From an uncultured Flavobacteriales bacterium (GTDB lineage: Bacteria > Bacteroidota > Bacteroidia > Flavobacteriales_G > Salibacteraceae), in assembly GCA_905479105.1 (NCBI GenBank), contig CAJQLE010000004.1, forward strand, positions 558,001 to 622,000: a stretch of 64,000 nucleotides of DNA, written 5' to 3'. The position numbers and the translations under genes were made by a program. The notes beneath the pieces are model-generated. The model did not search any database and was not told where the DNA came from. It saw nothing but the letters and a program-made list of their open reading frames with translations. Shown here piece by piece: positions 16,732-24,973 of this stretch (the first letter of the stretch is position 1; every line of letters begins with the position of its first letter).

Positions 16732-17514
16732 ATGGTAATTGAAAGTTTTTCAAATCCGAAGTATAAGTATTTACTCAGTTTATCAAAATCCAAGACCAGG
16801 AAAAAAGATGGCGTATTCTTAATGGAGGGTAGGCCCGAACTGGATCTAGCGATTAAATCAGGGTATGAACCTGCTATGATTGCTTTTAGCGAGGCCTATA
16901 TTCAGAAGTCAGAAATAGTTGCTTTGATTGGGGAAGGCAATACCCAGTTCATCGCGCTATCCAAAGCTCTTTTTGATAGTTTGAGCTATCAGAATGTTCC
17001 TCAAAACTTTATAGGTGTTTTCTCTTCGTTCTCGTCAAGTTTGGAGGATCTTCAGGAAGGCCCGATGGTTTTGCTGGAAAAGGTTGAAAAACCTGGTAAT
17101 CTTGGTGCGATCTTAAGAACGTGTGATGCTTTAGGAATAAAGAATGTTTTAGTCACTGACTCGCCAGTGGATCTGTTTAATCCAAATATTCTCAGGAATA
17201 GTAGAGGAGCATTATTCGCTTTGAAATGTGTTTTTACAAGCAATGAAAAGGCGCTGGAATATTTCCGGAAACGAGGTCTTAAAGTACTGAGCGCTGCACT
17301 TTCCGATCAATCAATAGACTATCGAAAGGCCAGTGTCAGCAATAACGTAGCTTATGTATTTGGATCGGAAGCTAATGGACTTTCTGAGTTTTGGTTGACC
17401 AATTCAGATGAAAACATAATAATACCAATGCAAGGAGTGGTGGATTCTTTGAATGTTTCAGTGAGCGTTGCCATAATTTTGTCACACCATGTGAACGGAA
17501 AAACTAATTCGTAG
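16732..17514 (+). CDS. TrmH/SpoU-family RNA 2'-O-methyltransferase
   Basis: The product has 260 residues. The N-terminal substrate-binding domain (about 1-95) starts IESFSNPKYKYLLSLSKSKTRKKDGVFLMEG. The SPOUT knot domain follows with motif 1 EKVEKPGNLGAILRTCDALG, motif 2 VFGSEANGLSEFWL, and motif 3 IIIPMQGVVDSLNVSVSVAI. The conserved N, E and S of these motifs build the SAM-binding trefoil knot. Members methylate the ribose of tRNA or 23S rRNA; the exact target cannot be assigned, and RlmB- and TsnR-like roles are both possible. It is the last gene of the cluster starting at 14753. It converges with a small secreted-protein gene, overlapping by 11 bases. Confidence 0.92.
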   Translation: MVIESFSNPKYKYLLSLSKSKTRKKDGVFLMEGRPELDLAIKSGYEPAMIAFSEAYIQKSEIVALIGEGNTQFIALSKALFDSLSYQNVPQNFIGVFSSFSSSLEDLQEGPMVLLEKVEKPGNLGAILRTCDALGIKNVLVTDSPVDLFNPNILRNSRGALFALKCVFTSNEKALEYFRKRGLKVLSAALSDQSIDYRKASVSNNVAYVFGSEANGLSEFWLTNSDENIIIPMQGVVDSLNVSVSVAIILSHHVNGKTNS

Positions 17515-17785
17515 CTTGTTTTATTAGCTTTTTCAAGTGAATCTGCTTTTCATCATATGTTTTATCTACTTCGAAAAGTAAAAATCTCTCTGATTCCATG
17601 ACATAATATACCTTCTGATGATGGCTCATTCTCAACTCTGATATTGATTCTGGTGCTAGAGTCAAATAAGGCATGTTTTCAACTTGCAGCGATACGATTT
17701 CATTCGAATCATTATGTACCGAAAAGTTTACTTTTTCTCTGAAAGGATTTAGCATTAGTATGACTAGAAGTAAAGAATATAGCAT
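17504..17785 (-). CDS. Small secreted or membrane-anchored hypothetical protein
   Basis: This 93-residue product is not a family I recognise. It begins with a short hydrophobic leader (MLYSLLLVILMLNPF), then a beta-rich region with NFSVHNDSNEIVSLQVENMPYL and a basic C-terminus (LKKLIKQATN). The leader suggests export or anchoring. Its 3' end overlaps the SpoU gene by 11 bases on the other strand. Codon use looks like the neighbours. It could be a genuine lineage-specific gene or, less likely, a chance frame. Confidence 0.5.
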   Translation of the reverse strand: MLYSLLLVILMLNPFREKVNFSVHNDSNEIVSLQVENMPYLTLAPESISELRMSHHQKVYYVMESERFLLFEVDKTYDEKQIHLKKLIKQATN

Positions 17786-18087
17786 GAATCAGTAATTAAC
17801 TTTTATAACCTGTTGCGAATATGCGCAATTGTCATAACCCTGTGTTTGTCATAAAGGAGAGGTTATTAACAAGGCAATCTCAAATGGCTTTTAAGTGTTC
17901 AATTGAGAAATGATCGAAACATTCTTGTCAGGAATTTAAATGTCACTCGACATCACCACAAATTGAATAAAATGAATACGACAACAATTAAGACTTTAGC
18001 GGTTATTGCATTTCAGGATAATATTCAGAATTTAAGTTTCGCAGAAAATTTCCTTTACTTCGAAAGCAGAATAGATACAATCAAATC
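17786..18087 (+). promoter_or_regulatory. Intergenic region upstream of acs with a direct repeat
   Basis: No convincing gene lies in these 302 bases. A short frame at 17903-18097 overlaps the acs start and has no family features. The 9-mer TTGTCATAA occurs twice, at 17829-17837 and 17846-17854, 17 bases apart on the same face of the helix within 0.4 turn. This is a plausible regulator site for acs. No perfect TAnnTTTG is present; TACTTCGA at about 18055 is a weak match. Confidence 0.4.
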
Positions 18088-19983
18088 ATGGACTTAAGAA
18101 TTAAATCATTCGAAGAATACACCGAAAAATACGCGCTAAGTGTTGAAAATACAGATCAGTTTTGGGGTGAAATAGCAGAGACATTCACTTGGAATAAGCC
18201 ATATGAAAAAATTTGTAATTGGGATTTTGAAACACCTGATATTAAGTGGTTTGTAAATGGTAAGTTAAACATAACTGAGAACTGCCTTGATCGGCATTTA
18301 GCCAAGCGAGGAAACAAGCTCGCACTGATTTGGGAGCCGAACGATCCCAAAGAACGTTTTGTGCGCTATACTTATCGTGAATTGTATGAAAAGGTATGCG
18401 CGTTTGCCAATGCCTTAAAAGCACAAGGCATCAAAAAAGGTGATCGTGTGGTGATTTATATGCCGATGATTCCTGAGCTTACCATTGCTGTGTTAGCTTG
18501 CGCTAGAATAGGAGCAATCCATTCTGTTGTGTTTGCTGGATTCAGTGCTCATGCTATGGCAGATAGAATAAACGATGCTCAAGCTAATATGGTAATTACG
18601 GCAGATGGACTAAATCGTGGCGCAAAACAAGTTCCGTTGAAAAGAGTAGTAGATGAAGCGCTTCGCACGTGCAATTCAATCGAGAAAGTAATTGTTTATG
18701 ATTGTGTGGGATGGTCACCCAACATGGTGGATGGAAGAGATATTTGGTGGAATGATGCCATAGAAGGAATGGCAAAGGACTGTCCGGCTGAGGTTATGGA
18801 CTCTGAAGATATGTTGTTCATTCTTTATACGTCTGGCTCTACAGGAAAACCAAAAGGCGTGGTTCACACGCACGGTGGTTATATGGTATACACTGCTTAT
18901 TCATTCCAGAATGTCTTTCAGTGTGACGAAAGCGATATCTATTGGTGCACAGCTGATGTGGGTTGGATCACGGGACACAGCTACATTGTTTATGGACCGC
19001 TTTTATCAGGAGCTACAACGGTAATGTTTGAAGGAGTGCCTACTTATCCAGATGCTGGAAGGTTTTGGCAAGTGTGTGATAAACATGGTGTTAATCAGTT
19101 TTATACTGCACCGACTGCCATTCGTGCATTGATGGCTTATGGTGAAGATCACGTACTATCCTATAGTCTTGATTCACTGAAAGTTTTAGGTACCGTTGGA
19201 GAACCGATCAATGAAGAGGCCTGGAAGTGGTATCACATTCACGTTGGTAAAGAGCGATGTCCGATTGTAGATACGTGGTGGCAAACCGAAACAGGAGGCA
19301 TTATGATATCTGGTCTTGGTGATTTAAGCCCGATGAGGCCTGCTCATGCTGGATTCCCCCTTCCTGGCATTCAGCCTGTGCTTCTAGATCAAGAGGGTAA
19401 GGAAATAAAGGAGAATAAGGTAGAAGGCTATTTATGCATTAAACACCCTTGGCCATCAATTCTTCGCACAACTTATCGAGATCATGATCGATGCAGAGTA
19501 ACGTATTTCTCGCATTACAAAGGGTATTATTTCACCGGTGACGGTGCCAAAAGAGATGAAAATGGAATGTATCGCATTATTGGTCGAGTAGACGATGTGA
19601 TCAATGTGAGTGGACATCGGTTTGGAACGGCTGAAATTGAGAATGCGATAAATGCGAATGGCATTGTCATTGAATCTGCAGTAGTTGGCTATCCTCATGA
19701 AATTAAAGGACAAGGTATATATGCGTACGTGGTGTGCGAATCACTTCCAGAGGATAGAGAAACAGCCAGAGCTGAGATCGTAGAAACTGTTGTAGAACAG
19801 ATTGGTAAGATTGCAAAACCTGAAAAAATTCAGTTTGTGACTGGTCTTCCCAAGACTAGATCTGGTAAAATAATGCGTAGGATTCTCAGGAAGGTGGCAG
19901 AAGGTGAATCGGATAAATTGGGCGATACAAGCACATTGGTGGATCCAGATGTGGTTGATGAAATAATTAAAGGTGCTCTATGA
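18088..19983 (+). CDS. acs: Acetyl-CoA synthetase
   Basis: The 631-residue ANL enzyme activates acetate with ATP and CoA to acetyl-CoA. The phosphate loop YTSGSTGKPKGVVHTHGGY lies near residue 250. The adenine site reads DTWWQTETGG, the hinge region GRVDDVINVSGHRFGTAEIE, and the C-terminal catalytic lysine motif PKTRSGKIMRR gives K594, the residue acetylated by Pat-type enzymes in well-studied Acs proteins. The length and the tryptophan in DTWWQTE fit true short-chain Acs rather than long-chain ligases. The start ATG at 18088 gives the canonical lead SFEEY. The stop overlaps the thioesterase start by 4 bases. Confidence 0.96.
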   Translation: MDLRIKSFEEYTEKYALSVENTDQFWGEIAETFTWNKPYEKICNWDFETPDIKWFVNGKLNITENCLDRHLAKRGNKLALIWEPNDPKERFVRYTYRELYEKVCAFANALKAQGIKKGDRVVIYMPMIPELTIAVLACARIGAIHSVVFAGFSAHAMADRINDAQANMVITADGLNRGAKQVPLKRVVDEALRTCNSIEKVIVYDCVGWSPNMVDGRDIWWNDAIEGMAKDCPAEVMDSEDMLFILYTSGSTGKPKGVVHTHGGYMVYTAYSFQNVFQCDESDIYWCTADVGWITGHSYIVYGPLLSGATTVMFEGVPTYPDAGRFWQVCDKHGVNQFYTAPTAIRALMAYGEDHVLSYSLDSLKVLGTVGEPINEEAWKWYHIHVGKERCPIVDTWWQTETGGIMISGLGDLSPMRPAHAGFPLPGIQPVLLDQEGKEIKENKVEGYLCIKHPWPSILRTTYRDHDRCRVTYFSHYKGYYFTGDGAKRDENGMYRIIGRVDDVINVSGHRFGTAEIENAINANGIVIESAVVGYPHEIKGQGIYAYVVCESLPEDRETARAEIVETVVEQIGKIAKPEKIQFVTGLPKTRSGKIMRRILRKVAEGESDKLGDTSTLVDPDVVDEIIKGAL

Positions 19984-20375
19984 GGTTTCACACAAGAAAA
20001 TGGGTTAAACCCGAAGACCTAAATGCTAATGAGTCCTTGTTTGGTGGACGGTTATTGCAGTGGATAGATGAGGAAGCAGCGCTTTATACCATCATTCAAT
20101 TGGATAATAAGCGTGTGGTAACAAAATATATGTCTGACATCAACTTTGTGAGTGCTGCCAAGCAAGGCGATATCATCGAAATCGGAATTGATGTAGTAAA
20201 ATGGGGTAAAACGTCCATTACTTTAAATTGTGAGGTTCGCAACAAAATGACTCGTCAAACGATTGTAAGTATTGACCAAATTATAATGGTAGGGCTCGAT
20301 GAAGGTGGATTGCCTAAAATTCACGGCAAATCTGAAATAGAGTATGTCGATGATCGATTAGATGAAGATAAATAG
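19980..20375 (+). CDS. YciA-type acyl-CoA thioesterase (hotdog fold)
   Basis: The 131-residue protein has the HotDog_ACOT pattern. NESLFGGRLLQWIDEEAALYT (trim of residues 17-37) contains the central helix with the acidic active-site pair, followed by RVVTKYMSDINFVSAAKQGDIIEIGI. It hydrolyses acyl-CoA to free acid and CoA, usually on medium or branched chains in this family. Its ATG overlaps the acs stop (ATGA), so synthetase and hydrolase are translated together. This could control CoA availability or acyl-CoA overflow. Specificity is not predictable from what I see. Confidence 0.9.
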   Translation: MRFHTRKWVKPEDLNANESLFGGRLLQWIDEEAALYTIIQLDNKRVVTKYMSDINFVSAAKQGDIIEIGIDVVKWGKTSITLNCEVRNKMTRQTIVSIDQIIMVGLDEGGLPKIHGKSEIEYVDDRLDEDK

Positions 20376-20458
20376 AGCTTATTATTGCCTTTATAAAGCT
20401 GATCTTTGAAAACTCACAGCAACGCTCAACCATATGGAATTTAGATTGTACTACTAAC

Positions 20459-21250
20459 GTGCTTCATTATAAGATTCATCATCATTCCCCAGATTCGCAC
20501 TGGGTAACGTTCGTTCATGGCGCTGGCGGCAACAGTTCTATTTGGTATAAGCAGGTGCGTGCCTTTAAAGAAAACTTTAACGTTCTGTTGATTGACCTTC
20601 GAGGACATGGTAAGAGTAAAAGACCGATTTACGAGAAACTCAAGAAATATTCTTTTAAGGTTATTGGTGACGAAGTGATAGAGGTGCTTGATCATCTCAA
20701 GATTAATTCGAGTCATTTCGTTGGAATCTCTCTTGGCACCATAATTATTCGTGAGATTACTGAACGGTTTCCTGAAAGAACTACGAGTATGGTACTCGGT
20801 GGAGCTGTGATGAAATTGAACACAAAAGGTCAACTTCTAATGAAGATTGGCGATGCGCTGAAAAGTGTTTTACCCTACTTGATACTATACAAGATTTTTG
20901 CGTTTGTCATCTTACCTAAGAAGTCTCATCGAGAATCTAGAAACTTGTTTATCAATGAAGCCAAGAAGCTTTATCAAAAGGAGTTTAAACGATGGTTTTC
21001 TTTGGTTGCCGAAGTAAATCCTTTGCTTTCTTTTTTTAGAACTAAAGATTCTGAAGTGCCAACTCTTTATATCATGGGAGAGGAAGATCACATGTTTCTC
21101 CCTTCGATTAGAAAGTTGATTTTAAATCACTCCTCAGCTGAACTCTATGTTATTTCTAACTGTGGACACGTTGTAAATGTGGAACAGCCAGACATATTTA
21201 ACAATGAAGCTATTCAATTTATGAAGCGAATAGTTAGCTCGAAATATTAG
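20459..21250 (+). CDS. Alpha/beta hydrolase
   Basis: The 263-residue protein starts with GTG at 20459. The oxyanion region HGAGGNSSIW lies at residues 20-29 and DLRGHGKSKRP follows. The nucleophile elbow is GISLG with S91, the acid lies near GEEDHMF (about 214), and the histidine is in SNCGHVVNVEQP (about 240). This is a complete catalytic triad of the hydrolase-4 / esterase-lipase type. The cap region (about 120-195) is basic and includes hydrophobic segments that may contact membranes. The substrate is unknown. It lies 83 bases after the thioesterase on the same strand and is followed by a 154-base gap to the FabH-like gene. Confidence 0.85.
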   Translation: MLHYKIHHHSPDSHWVTFVHGAGGNSSIWYKQVRAFKENFNVLLIDLRGHGKSKRPIYEKLKKYSFKVIGDEVIEVLDHLKINSSHFVGISLGTIIIREITERFPERTTSMVLGGAVMKLNTKGQLLMKIGDALKSVLPYLILYKIFAFVILPKKSHRESRNLFINEAKKLYQKEFKRWFSLVAEVNPLLSFFRTKDSEVPTLYIMGEEDHMFLPSIRKLILNHSSAELYVISNCGHVVNVEQPDIFNNEAIQFMKRIVSSKY

Positions 21251-21404
21251 ATATTCAATTTTCTAATTAAAGTTTCTGATTATTCTGAAATATAATCAGA
21301 TAAAGATTGATTTTTTTGAGTGTTTTTCAAATTTAGAATCCTTCCTTTGAAATGTTTAACTTTTTTAATAATGTTATTATAACATTGACCCAGATTTTAC
21401 AAGC

Positions 21405-22475
21405 ATGATGAATTCAATAATAACAGGAACTGGAAGCTATATTCCAGAAATAGTTCAGCCCAATAAAGCCTTTCATCAAAACAGGTTTTATACTGATGAT
21501 CAAGAATTGATTGAAACACCTGGGGATGTAGTCGCTGAGAAATTTGAAAATATTACGGGAATCAGAGAGAGAAGATATGTCTCTGAGGATTTAGATTCTT
21601 CGAGTATCGGTCTTATTGCCGCTCAGAGGGCTATCGAAGACTCAGGAATCGACCCAGAGACCATTGATCAAATAATTTTCGCTCACAACTTTGGAGATGT
21701 TGTAAAGCATACAATTCAAACAGATGTGTTGCCGGCTTTAGCCACAAGGGTTAAACATGGATTGGGAATAAAAAATCCAATGTGTGTTGCTTATGATATT
21801 CTTTTTGGCTGCCCTGGATGGATTCAAGGTGTTATTCAGGCGAATGCTTTTTTTAAAGCCGGAGAGGCTAAAACTGCTTTGATTGTTGGAAGTGAAACAT
21901 TGTCAAGGGTAATAGATATTCACGATCGAGATAGCATGATCTTTTCAGATGGCGCGGGTGCTTGCATTCTTCAAGCCAAAGAATCAGATAAAAATGAGGG
22001 TATCTTATCTACCGCTAGTTTGACATTTGCTAATGACGAGGCATATTATTTGTTTTTAGGAAAATCTAACCTTCCAGAGGCAGATTCAAGAATTCGATAT
22101 ATAAAAATGAATGGTCGTAAGGTGTATGAGTTTGCTCTTACGAATGTTCCTTTAGCCATGAAATCTGCCATGGACAAGGCTGGTGTCTCAATAGAAGAAA
22201 TTTCTAAGATATTCATTCACCAAGCAAATGAGAAATTAGATGAAGGCGTTGTCAAGCGGCTCTATCGTTTGTATAAAATCAAAGAAATACCTGAAGGTAT
22301 AATGCCAATGAGCGTTCATGAATTAGGCAATAGTTCAGTGGCTACCGTTCCTACCTTATTTGATCGAGTCCGCAGAGGACAGATCGAAGGTCATTCAATA
22401 AAATCAGGTGATCTTGTATTGCTTGCTTCCGTTGGTTCTGGAATGAATATAAATGCAATCTGTTATCGGGTTTAA
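21405..22475 (+). CDS. 3-oxoacyl-ACP synthase III family protein (FabH-like)
   Basis: The product has 356 residues and a thiolase fold. The triad is visible: C136 in DILFGCPGWIQG, H272 in IFIHQANEKLDEG, and N309 in VHELGNSSVATVP. The N-terminal ITGTGSYIPE and the extra loop FHQNRFYTDDQELIETP are typical of the longer Bacteroidota KAS III-like enzymes rather than canonical FabH of about 320-330 residues. It could start branched-chain fatty acids, polyenes or other secondary lipids. The start has two ATGs (21405, 21408). Upstream, TTCCTTTG at about 21341-21348 differs at one position from the promoter consensus. The stop abuts the Lrp gene on the opposite strand. Confidence 0.88.
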   Translation: MMNSIITGTGSYIPEIVQPNKAFHQNRFYTDDQELIETPGDVVAEKFENITGIRERRYVSEDLDSSSIGLIAAQRAIEDSGIDPETIDQIIFAHNFGDVVKHTIQTDVLPALATRVKHGLGIKNPMCVAYDILFGCPGWIQGVIQANAFFKAGEAKTALIVGSETLSRVIDIHDRDSMIFSDGAGACILQAKESDKNEGILSTASLTFANDEAYYLFLGKSNLPEADSRIRYIKMNGRKVYEFALTNVPLAMKSAMDKAGVSIEEISKIFIHQANEKLDEGVVKRLYRLYKIKEIPEGIMPMSVHELGNSSVATVPTLFDRVRRGQIEGHSIKSGDLVLLASVGSGMNINAICYRV

Positions 22476-22961
22476 CTAATCAGATAGGTCAAAAATACTC
22501 TTGAAGAGTCTTTGCTTATCATTGATTGATTCTTCAAGACTGATCATTGATTCGGTGCGAACTACTCCAGTGATGCCGTTTATTTTGAAAATAACGTCTT
22601 TGGCATGCTTGGCATTCATGCAACGAATCTTACAGAAGATGGAAAATTTACCTGTTGCTATATGTGCAACAGTAATCTCAGGTATATCCTTCAAAGCCTT
22701 AATGATTTTCTCTGAGTCGATGGTTCTGCCGAGAATAAGACCCACATAGGCTGTAAAACCATAACCCACAACATCATAATTAATTGATAAAGTAGCACCA
22801 GTAATAATGCGCCTCTGTTCCATTTTCTTCACCCTTCCATGAACCGTTCCGGGTGATATGTTTAGCTTTTTCGCAATTTCTGTAAAAGGCGTTCGGGCGT
22901 CTTCTATTAAAAATGTAAGAATTTGCCGGTCTACTTTATCAATATTGTAATTCGTGGGCAT
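22476..22961 (-). CDS. Lrp/AsnC-family transcriptional regulator
   Basis: The 161-residue protein has an N-terminal helix-turn-helix (about 5-60, DRQILTFLIEDARTPFTEIAKKLNIS, then GTVHGRVKKME). A C-terminal ligand-binding RAM domain follows (about 70-150, YVGLILGRTIDSEKIIKAL). Family members sense amino acids and act as octamers. It converges directly on the FabH-like gene with no spacer. The divergent region 22962-23119 contains the palindrome TGATCA within CTGATCATGATACG near 23036, which could serve autoregulation, but no defined Lrp site can be claimed. Target genes unknown. Confidence 0.93.
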   Translation of the reverse strand: MPTNYNIDKVDRQILTFLIEDARTPFTEIAKKLNISPGTVHGRVKKMEQRRIITGATLSINYDVVGYGFTAYVGLILGRTIDSEKIIKALKDIPEITVAHIATGKFSIFCKIRCMNAKHAKDVIFKINGITGVVRTESMISLEESINDKQRLFKSIFDLSD

Positions 22962-23072
22962 TATAGTTGTCTCTTTTTGAGGTATTCTTAATTCACGCAG
23001 CTAATAAATGAAATTTCCGTAATTGTTTAAATATACTGATCATGATACGTCATTTTTAACCTTGAAGCGAGT

Positions 23073-23080
23073 TAAATTTG
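23073..23080 (+). promoter_or_regulatory. TAnnTTTG promoter element
   Basis: TAAATTTG matches the Bacteroidota -7 consensus exactly. A transcript from it would begin near 23087. This rules out a TTG at 23078 as the start of the next gene and favours the ATG at 23120. Confidence 0.6.
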
Positions 23081-23119
23081 GCTTATTGTAAAAGTAACAC
23101 TAAGCTAAACTTATTCGTC

Positions 23120-23347
23120 ATGAATTATAATAATTTGGAACTCATCACAACTGTCCATAATCCTGAAAGTGTAGTTGAAGTATTTTTTGATCGATTAAAC
23201 GAGCGTATCGTTGAACACAAATGCCTTAACTACAATCGTAAGAAGGAATACTCGTATGAAGTAGGAGCTTATTTAAAGAATGTAAAGAATTTTAAAAAAG
23301 TAGATCAGAAGGTTTTGGCCTATCTGAGAAATTATTCTAATCAATAA
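23120..23347 (+). CDS. Small hypothetical protein
   Basis: The product has 75 residues, starting MNYNNLELITTVHNPESVVEVFF; I recognise no family. The middle is basic and aromatic (CLNYNRKKEYSYEVGAYLKN). There are no membrane segments. I chose the ATG at 23120 because a consensus promoter overlaps the alternative upstream TTG. The stop lies 11 bases before the ANL-fragment gene, so the two are probably one transcript. Confidence 0.6.
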   Translation: MNYNNLELITTVHNPESVVEVFFDRLNERIVEHKCLNYNRKKEYSYEVGAYLKNVKNFKKVDQKVLAYLRNYSNQ

Positions 23348-23358
23348 TATTTATCACT

Positions 23359-23910
23359 ATGACTGAATTAAAGGAAGTTTTTGGAAGCTTGAACGTTCCA
23401 CAGGAGCTGGCATCTTCATTTTTCAATAGTGAGAAGCGTAAATCCATTGAGCAAAAATTGGCATCTGCTGGCAATGCTTTTTCATTGGATGCAATAGAGT
23501 CTGATATGAATGCATTGACCCGTTCTCTTTTATCTCTAGGAGCATCTCATGGAGACAACATAGCAATTTATGGAATTGACTATTCTGATGCTTTAAATCT
23601 CTATTTGGCTGCTGGTCAAGTAGGTGTTAATGTCGTAAACCTTTCTAGCTCAAATAATATTGTTGAGTTTCATGAAGAGGTAGCGAGATCAAAGTCTCGA
23701 TTTGTGTTTTTTGCTGAATCTGCTCATTCGGAGTTTGGCGAAGGTTATCTTGATGATCTATTTATAACTGCTACGAATGGTTTTCCAGAATGTGCGATTG
23801 TTAAAGGGAAAAAAAATAATAATCAAGGTGTTGTTATTACTTGGAATGAATTTCAAAAATTAGAGAGGTTCGCCACGAACTGGGAAGTAGGTTTGTTAAG
23901 AGTCGTGTGA
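23359..23910 (+). CDS. Isolated N-terminal subdomain of an ANL-superfamily acyl-CoA synthetase fold
   Basis: The product has 183 residues. Residues 45-125 read like the first subdomain of AMP-binding acyl-CoA synthetases: ESDMNALTRSLLSLGASHGD, then NIAIYGIDYSDALNLYLAAG, VGVNVVNLSSSNNIVEFHEE and SRFVFF. The protein ends before the phosphate-binding loop (TSGTTGxPKG), and the downstream 60 bases plus the next gene contain no remainder. ATP binding and adenylation are therefore impossible. It may be a decaying fragment, but the frame is intact and has a clean stop. It may instead be a repurposed domain. It follows a small gene by 11 bases and is 60 bases before the acrylyl-CoA-reductase-like gene. 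Confidence 0.6.
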   Translation: MTELKEVFGSLNVPQELASSFFNSEKRKSIEQKLASAGNAFSLDAIESDMNALTRSLLSLGASHGDNIAIYGIDYSDALNLYLAAGQVGVNVVNLSSSNNIVEFHEEVARSKSRFVFFAESAHSEFGEGYLDDLFITATNGFPECAIVKGKKNNNQGVVITWNEFQKLERFATNWEVGLLRVV

Positions 23911-23970
23911 TCTTATAATTTTCTTGTCCTTGATAAGGTTTAGTTCTCTGTAGTCTCTATTTTCGAGGGT

Positions 23971-24969
23971 ATGAACGAATCAACAACTTTCAAAGCGCTG
24001 GTAGTTAGAGAGCTCGAAAACGGAAGCTTTTTTAGGTCAATCGAACAGAAGAGAATTGATGAACTTCCTGCAGGAGAGGTACTTATAAAGAATAAATATG
24101 CCGGACTGAATTATAAAGATGCTTTATCAGCATCTGGACATAAAGGTATTTCAAGAAATTATCCTCATACTCCTGGTGTTGATGCGTGTGGACTAGTCGA
24201 TTCCAGTGAATCATCCGACTTTAGCAAAGGTGATGAGGTAATTGTTACAGGAAATGATCTGGGAATGAATACATCTGGCGGATTTCAAGAGTATATAAGA
24301 GTTCCTTCTGGATGGGTAGTTCCGAAACCTGCTCATCTAAGCTCAAAGGAAGCTATGGTTTATGGTACGGCTGGTTTTACGGCTGCCTTATCCTTGTATA
24401 AGATGGAGAAAATGGGTCAAACGCCAGAAATGGGTCCAATCTTGGTTACTGGAGCTACAGGAGGTGTAGGAAGTATGGCAATTGGTATTTTAGCCAAAGC
24501 AGGATATGAAGTAATCGCATCAACGGGCAAGAAGGATGCTGATGCTCATTTGAAAAAACTGGGAGCTTCGCGAATTGTAGATCGATCTTTTGCAAATGAC
24601 GAATCAGGAAAACCACTTTTAAGGAGTCAATGGGCAGGAGCTATTGATACGGTAGGCGGCAATACCCTTGCCACTTGTGTCAAAGGCTGCCAAAGAAAAG
24701 GAAGTATTGCAAGTTGTGGTTTGGTCGGCAATCATGAATTAAATATGACCGTATATCCTTTTCTGTTAAATGGAGTCAATATTCTTGGTGTAGACTCTGC
24801 GGAAACTGATATGAAATTGAGAGAGCAAATATGGCATCGATTGTCCAAAGAATGGAAGGTCTCGGATTTGATTTCCTTCGGCAGTTTTATTAGTCTGGAT
24901 GGGATTATCGATCAAATGGACTTGATACTTGAAGGCAAAACAAAGGGCAGAGTAGTAGTCGAGTTTTAA
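23971..24969 (+). CDS. YhdH/AcuI-type MDR oxidoreductase (acrylyl-CoA reductase-like)
   Basis: The 332-residue medium-chain dehydrogenase lacks zinc ligands. Family marks are NKYAGLNYKDALSASG, PHTPGVDACGLV near residues 65-76, GTAGFTAALSL, and the NADPH motif TGATGGVGSMAIGILAKAGYEV. A late segment NGVNILGVDSAE is specific for the YhdH/YhfP group. The best-studied member, AcuI, reduces acrylyl-CoA to propionyl-CoA with NADPH, which matters in DMSP breakdown by marine bacteria. No other DMSP gene is visible here. It may belong to the same transcript as the preceding ANL fragment. TATTTTCG just upstream is one mismatch from a promoter element. Confidence 0.9.
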   Translation: MNESTTFKALVVRELENGSFFRSIEQKRIDELPAGEVLIKNKYAGLNYKDALSASGHKGISRNYPHTPGVDACGLVDSSESSDFSKGDEVIVTGNDLGMNTSGGFQEYIRVPSGWVVPKPAHLSSKEAMVYGTAGFTAALSLYKMEKMGQTPEMGPILVTGATGGVGSMAIGILAKAGYEVIASTGKKDADAHLKKLGASRIVDRSFANDESGKPLLRSQWAGAIDTVGGNTLATCVKGCQRKGSIASCGLVGNHELNMTVYPFLLNGVNILGVDSAETDMKLREQIWHRLSKEWKVSDLISFGSFISLDGIIDQMDLILEGKTKGRVVVEF

Positions 24970-24973
24970 TAAG

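Noticed and set aside
17903-18097. 64-residue frame upstream of acs
   Set aside because: It overlaps the acs start, has no recognisable domain or promoter, and lies in DNA better explained as the acs regulatory region.
21301-21400. Riboswitch or T-box ahead of the FabH-like gene
   Set aside because: The 154-base gap is AT-rich with no stable stem pattern or conserved motif that I can recognise.
23078-23119. TTG start for the small gene at 23120
   Set aside because: It lies inside the exact promoter element TAAATTTG at 23073-23080, so it would not be on the transcript.
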